This document shows positions 50,107 to 59,459 of a stretch of 64,000 nt of DNA, in pieces (the first letter of the stretch is position 1; each line of letters starts with the position of its first letter). The stretch is taken from positions 62,001 through 126,000 of the forward strand of contig NZ_QGGX01000001.1 in assembly GCF_003148805.1 (NCBI RefSeq), written 5' to 3'. The position numbers and the translations under genes were made by a program. This DNA is from Aminobacter sp. AP02 (GTDB lineage Bacteria; Pseudomonadota; Alphaproteobacteria; Rhizobiales; Rhizobiaceae). The notes beneath the pieces are model-generated. The model had not been told where the DNA came from, made no database searches, and was given only the letters and a program-made list of their open reading frames with translations.

Positions 50107-53100
50107 TCAGGCCGCCTGCCCCACCGAGGCGCTTTGCGAAAAGGTCGCGAGCAGTTCCGCCTTGCGCTTTTCGAAACGCGCGATAGACGCAAGTTTCACA
50201 TGGCCATAACCGCGAACTTCTTCTGGAAGGCGGGCGAGTTCAGAGGCGGCTGAGAGGTTGTCACGCGTAAGCTGGGCAACCAGCGCTTCGATGAGCCCGA
50301 AATAATCCACGATCAGGCGCCGCTCCATCTTGCGCTCGGCGGTGCGGCCGAACGGATCAAAACGCGTGCCGCGCAAGCCTTTGAGGCGCGCGAGCACGGC
50401 GAAGGCCGGCTCGATCCAACGGCTGGCGATCGCGATCTTGGCCGGATGGCCAGTTCGTGGATCGTTGCGGGTCAGCATCGGCGGGGCCAGATTGTACTGC
50501 AGCTTGAAGCCGCCTTCGAACTGCTCGGCGAGCTTCTGCCTGAACGCCGGATCGCGATGCAGCCGCGCCACCTCGTATTCATCCTTGTAGGCCATCAGTT
50601 TGAAAGCGGATTTGGCAACGGCACTAGCGAAGACCTCCTGGCCGGGCACGGCAGTCGCCTCGGCATGCCGCGCCTTGTCGACCAGCGCGCGATAGCGCTG
50701 GGCATAGGCAGGGTTCTGGTAGCCGGTGAGAAATGCTGCGCGTCGTGCAACGACCTCATCCAGCGTAGCCTCCGATGCCGGGGCAGGAACGACACCCGCC
50801 TGACGGCGCACATGATCCATATCCTCGGCGGAGCGCCGGCCCCAGGCGAAGGCGGCGCGGTTCATGGCGACACCAGCACCGTTAAGGTCTATGGCCTTTT
50901 CGATCGCCTCGCGGCTGATAGGCACAAGCCCCTTCTGCCAGGCATGGCCAAGCAGGAACATGTTGGCGGCTATCGCATCGCCAAAGAGCGCTGTTGCAAG
51001 CTTCATGGCTGGCAAGGTGGTGAGCGCGTCCTCGCCGCTGGCATTGCGCAACCGGCGCAAGGTGGCGCCTTCGCGGAAGTCGATGGTGGTGTCCTTGACG
51101 AAGGAAGCGGTCGGCGCGAAGTGGTCGTCAACCACCGCCTTGGTCCGGCCTTTGCCGAACGTGGCAATGGCGTTCTGGGATGCTGCGACCACAAGATCAA
51201 AGCCGAGCACCAGATCGGCTTCGCCGGGCCCGATGCGCGCGGCATTCAGCATCTCTGGTTGCCGGGCGAGCCGGATGTGCGAGACCACCGCGCCGTTTTT
51301 CTGGGCGAGGCCGGTCTGGTCGAGCGTCACCAGCGACAGGCCGTCGAGATGAGCTGCCTGTGACAGGATGGCGCTTACGGTGATGACACCTGTGCCGCCG
51401 ATGCCGGTGAGCAGCACGCTGTAGGGCTCATTATCAAGGGCAGCGCGGTGGGGCTCGGCAAGGCCGGCATCGACGCCGCCGGCGGCCTTGGCGCGCGGCT
51501 TGCGCAGGCGTCCGCCTTCGATGGTAACGAAGCTCGGGCAAAAACCCTTGGTGCAGGACAGGTCGGTGTTGCAGCTCGACTGGTTGATGGCGCGCTTGCG
51601 GCCGAACTCGGTCTCGCGCGGCTCGATGGAGATGCAGTTCGACACCGCCGAGCAGTCGCCGCAGCCCTCGCACACCAGTTCGTTGATGAAGGCGCGCTTG
51701 GGCGAGACGGGGTAGGTGCCACGCTTTCGGCGGCGGCGCTTTTCGGCGGCGCAGACCTGGTCGTAGACGAGCACGGTAACGCCCTCGACCTCGCGCAGCT
51801 CACGCTGGACCTGGTCGAGCTCGTCGCGGTGACGCACATTGACCGAGCGCGGCAACTGGCCGGCCAAAAGCTGAGGGCGCTCGGAAACGACAACCACCTG
51901 CTTGGCACCTTCGGCCAGGACCTGGCCGACAATGGATGGCACCGACAGCTCGCCATCATGGCGCTGGCCGCCGGTCATGGCGACGGCGTCGTTGTAGAGG
52001 ATCTTGTAGGTGGCGTTGACCTTGGCGGCGATGCCGGCGCGGATGGCAAGGAGGCCTGAATGGAAATAGGTGCCGTCGCCCATGTTGACGAAGATGTGCT
52101 TCTCGTCGGTGAAAGGCGACAGCCCGATCCAAGAGCCGCCTTCGCCGCCCATCTGGGTAAAGGTCGAGGTGTCGCGCTCCATGCCGATCACCATCATATG
52201 GCAGCCGATGCCGGTGGAGGCGCGGCTGCCCTTGGGCACGACGGTCGAAGTGGAGTGCGGGCAGCCCGAGCAGAAATAGGGTTCGCGACTGAGCAGGCCA
52301 GGCTCGGCGGGCGAAGGCAGCCCGACTGTTGGCAGCTGCGCTGCGCGCGCGGCGAGGCCTGCATCGTTCGTGCCGAGCCATTGCACAATGGCGCGGGCCA
52401 CCGACAGCGCGCCGATCTCGCCGATCGAGGACAGGAGAGGCGCCCCGTCCGGTCCGGATTTGCCGAACACTAGCGGGCGGCGGTCTCCGGGCAGGTTGAA
52501 CAGCTGAGATTTGATCTGCTCCTCGATGACGGGACGCTTTTCCTCGACGACGAGGATCTGATCCAAGCCGTCAGCGAATTCGCGCAGGCCTTGCGGCTCC
52601 AGCGGCCAGACCATGCCAACCTTGTAAAGCTTGATGCCGAGTTCGGCGGCGCGGGCCTCATCGATCCCGAGCAACGAGAGGGCGCCCTTGAGGTCGAGCC
52701 AGGACTTGCCGGTCGAGACGATGCCGAACCTGGCCTTGGAGGAGGACCAGAGCTGGCGGTCGAGACGGTTTGCCCGGGCGAAGGCCAGCACGGCGGCGAG
52801 CTTGGTTTCGAGACGGCGCTCCATCGCCTGTTGCCCATCAGGCCAACGCATCGAAAGACCATCTGCCGGAAGCGGCAGGTCAGGCGCGATGATTTCGAGC
52901 CGCGTCGGGTCGAGATCGACCGTCGCCGAGCATTCGACGATCTCAGTCTGGCACTTGAAGCCGACCCAGGCGCCGGAATATCGACTCATAGCCCAGCCGA
53001 GCAGGCCGTAGTCGATGTATTCGCCGACGCCGGCCGGCGACAGCAGCGGCACCATGGCCGAAATCAGATTGTGCTCGCTCTGGTGGGGAAGGGTGGAAGA

Positions 53101-53589
53101 CACCGCGCCGTGATCGTCGCCGACGAGCAAAAGCACGCCCCCATGCTGGCTGGTGCCGACCGCATTGGCGTGGCGGATGACATCCATGGTGCGGTCGACG
53201 CCCGGACCCTTGCCATACCACATGGAAAAAACGCCGTCGTAACGCGCGCCGGGGAACATGCCGGTCTGCTGCGTACCCCACACGGCGGTCGCCGCCATGT
53301 CCTCGTTGAGGCCGGGCTGGAAGACGATGTGGCTGGCCTTCAGGTATTTTTTGGCACTGCCCATCTCGCGATCGAAGCCGGCTAAGGGTGAGCCGCGATA
53401 GCCCGAGACATAACCTGCCGTGTTGAGCCCGGCCGCAAAGTCGCGCTGGCGCTGCACCATCGGCAAGCGCACCAAAGCCTGCGTGCCCGAGACAAGGATC
53501 CGGCCGCGCTCGAGCGTGTAACGCTCGTCGAGCGCCGAGGGCATGTCGACCGGCCGGGCGCCATTTTCAAAGGACTTCGCTACGGTCAT
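50107..53589 (-). CDS. Indolepyruvate ferredoxin oxidoreductase, fused alpha-beta type
   Basis: Thiamine-diphosphate iron-sulfur enzyme of 1160 residues converting aryl-pyruvates with CoA to aryl-acetyl-CoA. It has an N-terminal pyrimidine-binding domain (YVSGYRGSPLAGFDREM, FQPGLNEDMAATAVWGTQQ), a TPP domain (about 430-610; GCPHSTSTV, GDGTYFHSGLL and ILYNDAVAMTGGQ), a ferredoxin-like cysteine cluster (CEGCGDCSAVSNC, CNTDLSCTKGFCP) and a C-terminal gamma-type domain (LLTGIGGTGVITVSAIL). Aerobic proteobacteria carry such fused forms. ATG 53589 overlaps the stop of the FAD enzyme, so both are co-translated: the upstream product may feed it a 2-oxo acid. Confidence 0.92.
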   Translation of the reverse strand: MTVAKSFENGARPVDMPSALDERYTLERGRILVSGTQALVRLPMVQRQRDFAAGLNTAGYVSGYRGSPLAGFDREMGSAKKYLKASHIVFQPGLNEDMAATAVWGTQQTGMFPGARYDGVFSMWYGKGPGVDRTMDVIRHANAVGTSQHGGVLLLVGDDHGAVSSTLPHQSEHNLISAMVPLLSPAGVGEYIDYGLLGWAMSRYSGAWVGFKCQTEIVECSATVDLDPTRLEIIAPDLPLPADGLSMRWPDGQQAMERRLETKLAAVLAFARANRLDRQLWSSSKARFGIVSTGKSWLDLKGALSLLGIDEARAAELGIKLYKVGMVWPLEPQGLREFADGLDQILVVEEKRPVIEEQIKSQLFNLPGDRRPLVFGKSGPDGAPLLSSIGEIGALSVARAIVQWLGTNDAGLAARAAQLPTVGLPSPAEPGLLSREPYFCSGCPHSTSTVVPKGSRASTGIGCHMMVIGMERDTSTFTQMGGEGGSWIGLSPFTDEKHIFVNMGDGTYFHSGLLAIRAGIAAKVNATYKILYNDAVAMTGGQRHDGELSVPSIVGQVLAEGAKQVVVVSERPQLLAGQLPRSVNVRHRDELDQVQRELREVEGVTVLVYDQVCAAEKRRRRKRGTYPVSPKRAFINELVCEGCGDCSAVSNCISIEPRETEFGRKRAINQSSCNTDLSCTKGFCPSFVTIEGGRLRKPRAKAAGGVDAGLAEPHRAALDNEPYSVLLTGIGGTGVITVSAILSQAAHLDGLSLVTLDQTGLAQKNGAVVSHIRLARQPEMLNAARIGPGEADLVLGFDLVVAASQNAIATFGKGRTKAVVDDHFAPTASFVKDTTIDFREGATLRRLRNASGEDALTTLPAMKLATALFGDAIAANMFLLGHAWQKGLVPISREAIEKAIDLNGAGVAMNRAAFAWGRRSAEDMDHVRRQAGVVPAPASEATLDEVVARRAAFLTGYQNPAYAQRYRALVDKARHAEATAVPGQEVFASAVAKSAFKLMAYKDEYEVARLHRDPAFRQKLAEQFEGGFKLQYNLAPPMLTRNDPRTGHPAKIAIASRWIEPAFAVLARLKGLRGTRFDPFGRTAERKMERRLIVDYFGLIEALVAQLTRDNLSAASELARLPEEVRGYGHVKLASIARFEKRKAELLATFSQSASVGQAA

Positions 53590-55001
53590 GCTGGTATCTC
53601 AGATGTTGAGCGGGGCAGGGGCATATCGAAAATGCGTCCCGGATTGAGGATGTTGTTGGGGTCGAGTGCTGCCTTGAGACGCCGCATCGCGGCCAGTTCG
53701 GCCGGGTCACGCGTCAGATGCAGATAGGCCTTCTTGTCGAGGCCGATGCCATGTTCGGCCGAGATCGAGCCGCCTGTTAGCGCAACGGAGCCGAACACCG
53801 CTTTTGCAACCTCGTTGGGCCGGTCGGTACGGACGACATAATGCAGATTGCCGTCGCCGAGATGGCCGAAGACATAGTCCCGAGCTGCTGGATCGGCGCG
53901 GCCTTGGGCGGCCTTTGCCAGATCGAGGAATTCGCCCATGCGCGGCAGCGGCAGGCTGACGTCGAGGCTGAGCATCGCGCCCTCGGCGAAGAGGAAACGG
54001 TTGCAGTCGTCGCGCAACATCCACAGCGCCTGGAACTCGCGCTCCGACTGCGACAGCACGACGTCCTCGACCAGCCCGTCCTCGATCGCCTGCGACAGCG
54101 CCACGGTGAAGGCTTCCTCGTCGGCGCCCGGCGTCATGCCCTGAATGTCAGTCAGCACATAGACGGGCGACGACAGTGCAACAGGAGCGGTGAGCCCGAG
54201 GGCCGCGACCATGTCGCCCATCAGTGGCGCCAGGATGACCTCGAAACCCGAAAGCAGATTGCCGAGCCGGCCACGCAGGAATTTTAGCAAGCCGAAAGCG
54301 GCATCGAGCGAGGGCAGCGAACAGAAGGCGGCGGACTGGGTGATCGGCTTGGGATGCAGCTTCAAGCAGGCGCGGGTGACGACGCCGAGCGTGCCTTCGC
54401 TGCCGATGAAAAGCTGACTAAGATCGTAGCCGGAATTGTCCTTGGCGAGGCCCTTGAGCGAGGAGAGCACGGTGCCGTCGGCAAGTACGGCTTCCAATCC
54501 CAGAACCTGGGCGCGAAAATTGCCGTAGCGCAGCACGCGGATGCCGCCGGCATTGGTGGCAATGTTGCCGCCGATGGTGGCGGTGCCGCGGGCGCCGATA
54601 TCTACGCCGAAGACCAGCCCCGCGGCGTCGGCCTTTTCCTGAACGACCTGCAAGGGCACGCCAGCCTCGGCGATGATGGTACCGGCGGTCGGTTCGACGT
54701 CTTCCAATGCGGTCATGCGTTCGAGCGAAAGAACCGCCTCACCCGCAAGCACCCTCGCCCCGCCCGACAGGCCGGTGCGGCCGCCCTGGACGACCAAAGG
54801 CAAGCGGGCGGCGTTGCAGGCGTTGATGATCTCGGCGACTTCGCGGGTATTGCGCGGGCGCAGCACTAGTTCGGGCCGGGCGCCCGGTTCGCCGGAAAGG
54901 TCGTCGCTGTAGCGCGGATCGACGGCATCGCCTGCCAGAATCGCCGCCTTTTCGAGCCGCGCCTTGAGAATGGAGAGAACCTGATCGCTCGGTCGTGCCA
55001 T
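53586..55001 (-). CDS. FAD-linked oxidoreductase, D-lactate dehydrogenase/GlcD family
   Basis: Flavoprotein of 471 residues that should oxidise a 2-hydroxy acid to the 2-oxo acid. An FAD_binding_4 domain (VVQGGRTGLSGGARVL, GATIGGNIATNAGGIRVLRYG, DLSQLFIGSEGTLGVVT) is followed by the C-terminal FAD-oxidase cap with FGHLGDGNLHYVV and GSISAEHGIGLDKKAYL. It is the first gene of a two-gene minus-strand unit with the indolepyruvate oxidoreductase. Given that partner, an aryl-lactate such as indole-, phenyl- or hydroxyphenyl-lactate is the likely substrate. Confidence 0.9.
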   Translation of the reverse strand: MARPSDQVLSILKARLEKAAILAGDAVDPRYSDDLSGEPGARPELVLRPRNTREVAEIINACNAARLPLVVQGGRTGLSGGARVLAGEAVLSLERMTALEDVEPTAGTIIAEAGVPLQVVQEKADAAGLVFGVDIGARGTATIGGNIATNAGGIRVLRYGNFRAQVLGLEAVLADGTVLSSLKGLAKDNSGYDLSQLFIGSEGTLGVVTRACLKLHPKPITQSAAFCSLPSLDAAFGLLKFLRGRLGNLLSGFEVILAPLMGDMVAALGLTAPVALSSPVYVLTDIQGMTPGADEEAFTVALSQAIEDGLVEDVVLSQSEREFQALWMLRDDCNRFLFAEGAMLSLDVSLPLPRMGEFLDLAKAAQGRADPAARDYVFGHLGDGNLHYVVRTDRPNEVAKAVFGSVALTGGSISAEHGIGLDKKAYLHLTRDPAELAAMRRLKAALDPNNILNPGRIFDMPLPRSTSEIPA

Positions 55002-55065
55002 GATGCCTGGATGGCCCGGAGGAAGCCATTTCCGGGCGCTGTCTCGGGTCAGCTTATTTCGCTTG

Positions 55066-55088
55066 CAATATTTGTCAAACCTATATTG
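55066..55088. promoter_or_regulatory. Inverted repeat in the divergent promoter of the first GntR gene
   Basis: CAATAT (55066-55071) and ATATTG (55083-55088) are inverted around 11 bases containing TTTGTCAAA, itself an inverted repeat with a one-base centre. It lies in the 143-base gap between the minus-strand FAD enzyme and the plus-strand GntR gene, a good place for an FCD-type GntR operator. CAATAT recurs in the promoter of the second GntR gene. Confidence 0.5.
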
Positions 55089-55144
55089 TTTATTCGCATG
55101 TCGAGACGGGCGCGGCCGTTACAGGTGGCGCCGACGGAGGACGA

Positions 55145-55894
55145 ATGCCGATCGAATATCAGGACGTGGTGCGCACAGGCGTTGCCCGGCAGGTCGCCGA
55201 CAAGATCCGCGCGGCCATTCTCGACGGTCGCCTGCAGATCGACGAACGCCTGCCGACCGAAGAAGACCTGGCGAAGAGCTTTGGCATCTCCCGTCCCACA
55301 GTGCGCGAGGCGCTGAAGCGGCTCGCAGCCCAAAACCTCATTCGTTCGCAGCGTGGCCCGACCGGCGGCACCTTTGTCAGCCGCCCCGATCCAGAAGGGC
55401 TGTCGTCGGCGATTACGGGGGCGGCAACGCTCCTGGTCGGCGTCGGCGCCTTCGACATCGACGAGATCATCAGCGCGCGGCTGGAAACCGAGGCGATCTG
55501 CTGCCGGCTCGCCTGCGAACGCCGCAGCGACACAGACCTTGCTGCGATGCGCACCGAGATCGCGCTGCAGCGTTCAAAATCGCTCAGCGACGAAGATTTC
55601 TGTGCCTCCGACGTTCGTTTCCATCGCGCGGTGGTCAAAGCGGCGGGCAACGGCCCGCTCAGCCTGATGATGTACACCGTGGTCGAGGCCTTCATGCCGA
55701 TCACCAACATGATCGTTTCGCATGTGCGCGAGCGCAGCACTGTGGCCAATTTCCACGAGCGGCTCGTGGCGGCACTGGAAGCGCGAGATGCCGCAACTGC
55801 GACCTCTGTGCTTTCCGAACTCCTGACCTATGTTCGCGACAGCTATGCGATCAGCCTGGCGCGGCGCGCCGAACGCGAAGCCATATCAGGCTGA
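55145..55894 (+). CDS. GntR-family regulator, FCD (FadR) subgroup
   Basis: Regulator of 249 residues. The winged helix (LAKSFGISRPTVREALKRL, then QRGPTGGTFV) is followed by an FCD effector domain (about 95-235) with metal-ligand-like Asp and His residues in SDVRFHRAVVKAAGNGPL and FHERLVAALEARDAATA. FCD regulators usually sense organic acids or CoA-linked catabolites. It is divergent from the FAD enzyme gene and upstream of the reductase and hydratase genes, so it probably controls both sides. It closely resembles the second GntR protein at 59456. Confidence 0.92.
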   Translation: MPIEYQDVVRTGVARQVADKIRAAILDGRLQIDERLPTEEDLAKSFGISRPTVREALKRLAAQNLIRSQRGPTGGTFVSRPDPEGLSSAITGAATLLVGVGAFDIDEIISARLETEAICCRLACERRSDTDLAAMRTEIALQRSKSLSDEDFCASDVRFHRAVVKAAGNGPLSLMMYTVVEAFMPITNMIVSHVRERSTVANFHERLVAALEARDAATATSVLSELLTYVRDSYAISLARRAEREAISG

Positions 55895-55932
55895 CGCGCA
55901 AGATTTACCCCAATGACTTCCTGGAGACTTTC

Positions 55933-56925
55933 ATGAGCGAGACTTTCACAGCTTTGATGCTGGAAGATGTCGACGGCAAGCCGCGCGCCGGCTTCCGCGA
56001 GATCACCAAGGCCGACCTGCCGGACCATGACGTGCTCGTCGAGGTCGCCTATTCGAGCCTCAACTACAAGGATGGCCTCGCCGTTTCCGGCAAGGGCCGC
56101 ATCGCGCGCCGCCTGCCAATGGTTGCCGGCATCGACATCGCCGGTACCGTGGTCGAGTCGCGCTCGCCGGCATGGAAGGTCGGCGACAAGGTCGTGGCCA
56201 ATGGCTGGGGCATGTCGGAAACCGAGTGGGGCGGCTATACGCGTTTCCAGCGGCTGAAGCCCGAATGGCTGATCCGCCTGCCCGACACGTTTTCCATGGA
56301 ACACGCCATGGCGATCGGCACGGCCGGCTACACGGCAGCCCTTTGCGTCGACGCGCTTGAGAATTGGGGCACTATCCAGCCCGGCAAAGGCGAGGTGCTG
56401 GTAACTGGTGCCGCCGGCGGCGTCGGCTCGACGGCGGTCAGCCTGCTGTCCTCAAAAGGCTACACGGTCGTTGCCTCGACCGGCCGCGCTGAGACGCACG
56501 ACTATCTCAGTTCGCTGGGGGCCACCTCTTTCCTCGACCGTGCTGAACTCGCCGGTGAGGTCAAGCCGCTGCAGAGGGAACGCTGGAGCGGCGCCGTGGA
56601 TTCAGTCGGTTCGACAACGCTCGCCAATGCGTTGGCCCAGACCGTCTATGGCGGTGCCGTCGCAGCCTGCGGTCTAGCGGGCGGCCACAACCTGCCTGGA
56701 ACCGTGATGCCGCACATCCTGCGCAGCGTGACGCTGATCGGCGTCGATTCGGTCTACGCGCCGCTGCCCAAGCGCCAGAAGGCCTGGCAGACGCTGGCCG
56801 ATCATCTCGACCGCGCCAAGCTTTCGGCGATGACCGAAACCCACAAGATGTCCGAGCTGCCCGAGCTCGCCAACCGCATCCTGGCGGGTGCCGTGCGCGG
56901 CCGCGTCGTCATCGAAATCGCGTAA
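55933..56925 (+). CDS. MDR-family oxidoreductase, acrylyl-CoA reductase (AcuI/YhdH) type
   Basis: NADPH-dependent medium-chain reductase of 330 residues. A GroES-like N-terminal domain (VEVAYSSLNYKDGLAVSGKG, then PMVAGIDIAGTVVES) is followed by a Rossmann domain with VLVTGAAGGVGSTAVSLL. AcuI relatives reduce the double bond of acryloyl-CoA and similar 2-enoyl-CoA thioesters without zinc. ATG 55933 is 38 bases after the GntR stop, and the enoyl-CoA hydratase follows 14 bases later. Here a larger enoyl-CoA, possibly aryl-propenoyl-CoA, is plausible. Confidence 0.88.
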   Translation: MSETFTALMLEDVDGKPRAGFREITKADLPDHDVLVEVAYSSLNYKDGLAVSGKGRIARRLPMVAGIDIAGTVVESRSPAWKVGDKVVANGWGMSETEWGGYTRFQRLKPEWLIRLPDTFSMEHAMAIGTAGYTAALCVDALENWGTIQPGKGEVLVTGAAGGVGSTAVSLLSSKGYTVVASTGRAETHDYLSSLGATSFLDRAELAGEVKPLQRERWSGAVDSVGSTTLANALAQTVYGGAVAACGLAGGHNLPGTVMPHILRSVTLIGVDSVYAPLPKRQKAWQTLADHLDRAKLSAMTETHKMSELPELANRILAGAVRGRVVIEIA

Positions 56926-56939
56926 GGGGAGGCGAGACC

Positions 56940-57749
56940 ATGACCAGCGAAGTCGTACTTTGGCAAAAGGACGCCGAGGACGCGTTCGTCACCTTGACGC
57001 TCAACCGTCCCGACAAGATGAACGCCATGAACCAGGAGCTTGGTGACGCCCTCGAGGCGGCCATCGCCCGCGCGGTCAAGGATCCTGAAATCCGCGCGGT
57101 GATCATCACCGGTGCGGGCCGGGCGTTCACCGCGGGCTTCGACCTCGGCGGCGAAGACTTCGAGATGGATACCGAGGCCTGGCGCGAGGACATTGGCGCC
57201 AACATGCGCCGCATGAAGTTCATCCGCGAAGCGCCGATCCCGATCATCGCCGCAGTCAATGGTTATGCCTTGGCCGGCGGATTGGAGCTGATGATGTGCT
57301 GCGACATGACGATCGCCGCCGAAGACGCCATGCTTGGCGAGCCCGAAGTGCGCCACGTTTCGGCGCCTCCGACGCTGATGCTGCCCTGGACGGTGCCGAT
57401 GATCCACGCGCGCCACCTGATGTACACCGGCGACCTGATCGACGGCCGCGAGGCCGCGCGCATCCACCTCGTCAACAAGGCGGTGCCGCGCGACCAGCTG
57501 AAGGCCGAAGCCGAGAAACTGGCGCGCAAATGCGCCCGCATGCCCGGTGCGGCGATCAAGTTCGCTAAGGCAGCGCTGAACCACCAGCAGCAAACCGCCG
57601 GCCTGGAAAGCTCTTGGACCTACAATCGCGAGACCACCGCGATCCTGCACGGCTCCGAAGAGGGGCGCTATTGGATGCGTCTGCTCAAGGAGTATTCGCT
57701 GAAGGAATTCCTCGACATCCGCGAAAAGCCGTTCCGCGATCTGGATTAA
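56940..57749 (+). CDS. Enoyl-CoA hydratase/isomerase family protein
   Basis: Crotonase-fold protein of 269 residues. The family features are LTLNRPDKMNAMNQELGDAL, the oxyanion-hole region GAGRAFTAGFDLGGED and VNGYALAGGLELMMCCDMTIA. The acidic residue GEPEVRHVSAPPTL follows in the usual position. It should hydrate a 2-enoyl-CoA. Its neighbours, an AcuI-type reductase and a feruloyl-CoA-synthetase-like ligase, suggest a phenylpropenoyl-CoA or short-chain enoyl-CoA. It starts 14 bases after the reductase and converges with the ligase with only 12 bases between. Confidence 0.9.
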   Translation: MTSEVVLWQKDAEDAFVTLTLNRPDKMNAMNQELGDALEAAIARAVKDPEIRAVIITGAGRAFTAGFDLGGEDFEMDTEAWREDIGANMRRMKFIREAPIPIIAAVNGYALAGGLELMMCCDMTIAAEDAMLGEPEVRHVSAPPTLMLPWTVPMIHARHLMYTGDLIDGREAARIHLVNKAVPRDQLKAEAEKLARKCARMPGAAIKFAKAALNHQQQTAGLESSWTYNRETTAILHGSEEGRYWMRLLKEYSLKEFLDIREKPFRDLD

Positions 57750-57761
57750 TTTTGCGACGCG

Positions 57762-59459
57762 TCAGGCGCTCTTGGGCGCCTGACCTCCACCCGCCTGCAG
57801 GGCATCAAACAGTTCGGCATGGTTGCGCAGGTAACGCGACTGCACGATCTGCCCCTTGTCGGAAAGTTCGCCCTTGGCGCGGCAGGCGGGTGTCATCGCG
57901 AGATCGAAACGGGCAATCGTGGTCGAGCCGCCGGGGTTAACGGCGTTCCAGCCAGCGATGCGCGCGCCGAGCTCATCGACAAGGGTCTTGCCCGCAGCCG
58001 AGGGAAACACCAGCGCCACGAGGCGATCGCGGTTCTCGCCTGAAATGACGATGTCGTCGGCAAGCGGCGCGCACTGCGCCATCAGGCCGGCGCGCAGCGG
58101 ACCGGTGCGCACCTTGACCCCGCTCGACAGCTTGAAGTCTTCGGCAAGCCGGCCATCGAAACCGAACACTGGAATGCCGTCCGACCGCTCGCGCAGCACG
58201 GCCGCATCGCCGGTGGGGTAGAAGCCATGCTCGTCCATGGGCAGCTCGACCCTGCGGCCTTCGATGAGGTAGCAGGGCGCAATGTTGGGGCCAGACACAC
58301 GCAGCTCGGCACGGCCGTCGATGTCGAACAAAGCGATGCGATGGCCGGGCAGGGGATGGCCAAGCTCGCCCGGCCGCTCCAGCGGTGCCGGCGACAAGGT
58401 GATTGTCGAGGCGGCTTCCGTCGCGCCGTAGCCCGACAGGATCTGAAAATCGCCATGGCTGTCGCGGAAAGTGACGAGCCTCCGCCAGAGCTCGGCGTCG
58501 ATGCCCGCACCGGCGAAGAAGATGGCCCGCAGCTTGCTGGTGAAGGCGCGCGCGGCAGGCTCATCACCTTCCAGCCAGTCGAGCAGTAGCTTCAAACCAA
58601 GCGGCACAGCGATATGCATGGTGGGAGAAACCTCCGCCATGATCCGAATGCTCGCCTCGATGGTCGATGGGCTGGGGGCTGCATCGACATGCATCCCGCC
58701 GCCGTTCCAGATCACTTTGAAGATGTTGTCGAGCCCGCCGAAGACATGGTGCCAGGGCAGCCAGTCAACAAGCACGGGCGGCGTTTCCGCCACGAACGGC
58801 CATATCGCGGCGATGGCGCCCTGGTTGGACGAGATCATGCCGCGTGTGATCGGTACGCCCTTCGGTGCGCCGGTGCTGCCCGAGGTGAAGAAGATCGCCG
58901 CCCAGTCGTCTGGCGAGGCGTGCTCGTCCAGCGCCGGTACGGCTTTTCCCGTGCTTTCGCGCACCAGCTCGCCAAGCGAAACAGCATTCATACCTTCGAT
59001 GGCCGGATGGCCCGCGGGCGCGACAATCAGCTTGGGTTTGGCGGCGTCAAGAAATGGCCTTGTCGCTTCATTTTCGACACCGCCGCGGAAAGGGAAGGGG
59101 GGAAGTGCCGTATGGACGAAACCACCGGAAAGGCAGGCGAGCTTGAGCACCAGCGCATCGATGCCCGCCGGGGCAAGGGTCGCCACGCAATCGCCCTTGC
59201 GAAGACCGTAGCCTCTGGCAAGCACCTGCCGCATACCGCGGGCACGGAAAAGTGCTGCGCCATAGCTGATGGAAACCCTGGTGCTCTCACCGGGTTCGGT
59301 CAGCAGGGTTCTGCCGGGCTGCTCAGCCGCCCATTTGACAAGTCGCTCAAAAATATCCGGCAAGTCGCCGGGCAGGGGTGTCGAACTGCGATAAAAGAGG
59401 CGCCCGTCCGGGAGCTGCTCTTCAACCAGCTCCTGGCCCGGGGCCACCAGAAAACTCAT
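57762..59459 (-). CDS. Feruloyl-CoA-synthetase-like AMP-forming acyl-CoA ligase
   Basis: AMP-binding ligase of 565 residues activating a carboxylic acid to its CoA thioester. The N-terminus (LPDGRLFYRSSTPLPGDLPD, then FERLVKWAAEQPGRTLL) matches the feruloyl-CoA synthase group. The P-loop is FFTSGSTGAPKGVPITRGM, and YGATEAASTIT and YPTGDAAVLRERSDG follow. ATG 59459 overlaps the stop of the upstream GntR gene (ATGA), so regulator and ligase are co-translated; the longer frame to 59759 is spurious. The hydroxycinnamate substrate is inferred from family resemblance only. Confidence 0.86.
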   Translation of the reverse strand: MSFLVAPGQELVEEQLPDGRLFYRSSTPLPGDLPDIFERLVKWAAEQPGRTLLTEPGESTRVSISYGAALFRARGMRQVLARGYGLRKGDCVATLAPAGIDALVLKLACLSGGFVHTALPPFPFRGGVENEATRPFLDAAKPKLIVAPAGHPAIEGMNAVSLGELVRESTGKAVPALDEHASPDDWAAIFFTSGSTGAPKGVPITRGMISSNQGAIAAIWPFVAETPPVLVDWLPWHHVFGGLDNIFKVIWNGGGMHVDAAPSPSTIEASIRIMAEVSPTMHIAVPLGLKLLLDWLEGDEPAARAFTSKLRAIFFAGAGIDAELWRRLVTFRDSHGDFQILSGYGATEAASTITLSPAPLERPGELGHPLPGHRIALFDIDGRAELRVSGPNIAPCYLIEGRRVELPMDEHGFYPTGDAAVLRERSDGIPVFGFDGRLAEDFKLSSGVKVRTGPLRAGLMAQCAPLADDIVISGENRDRLVALVFPSAAGKTLVDELGARIAGWNAVNPGGSTTIARFDLAMTPACRAKGELSDKGQIVQSRYLRNHAELFDALQAGGGQAPKSA

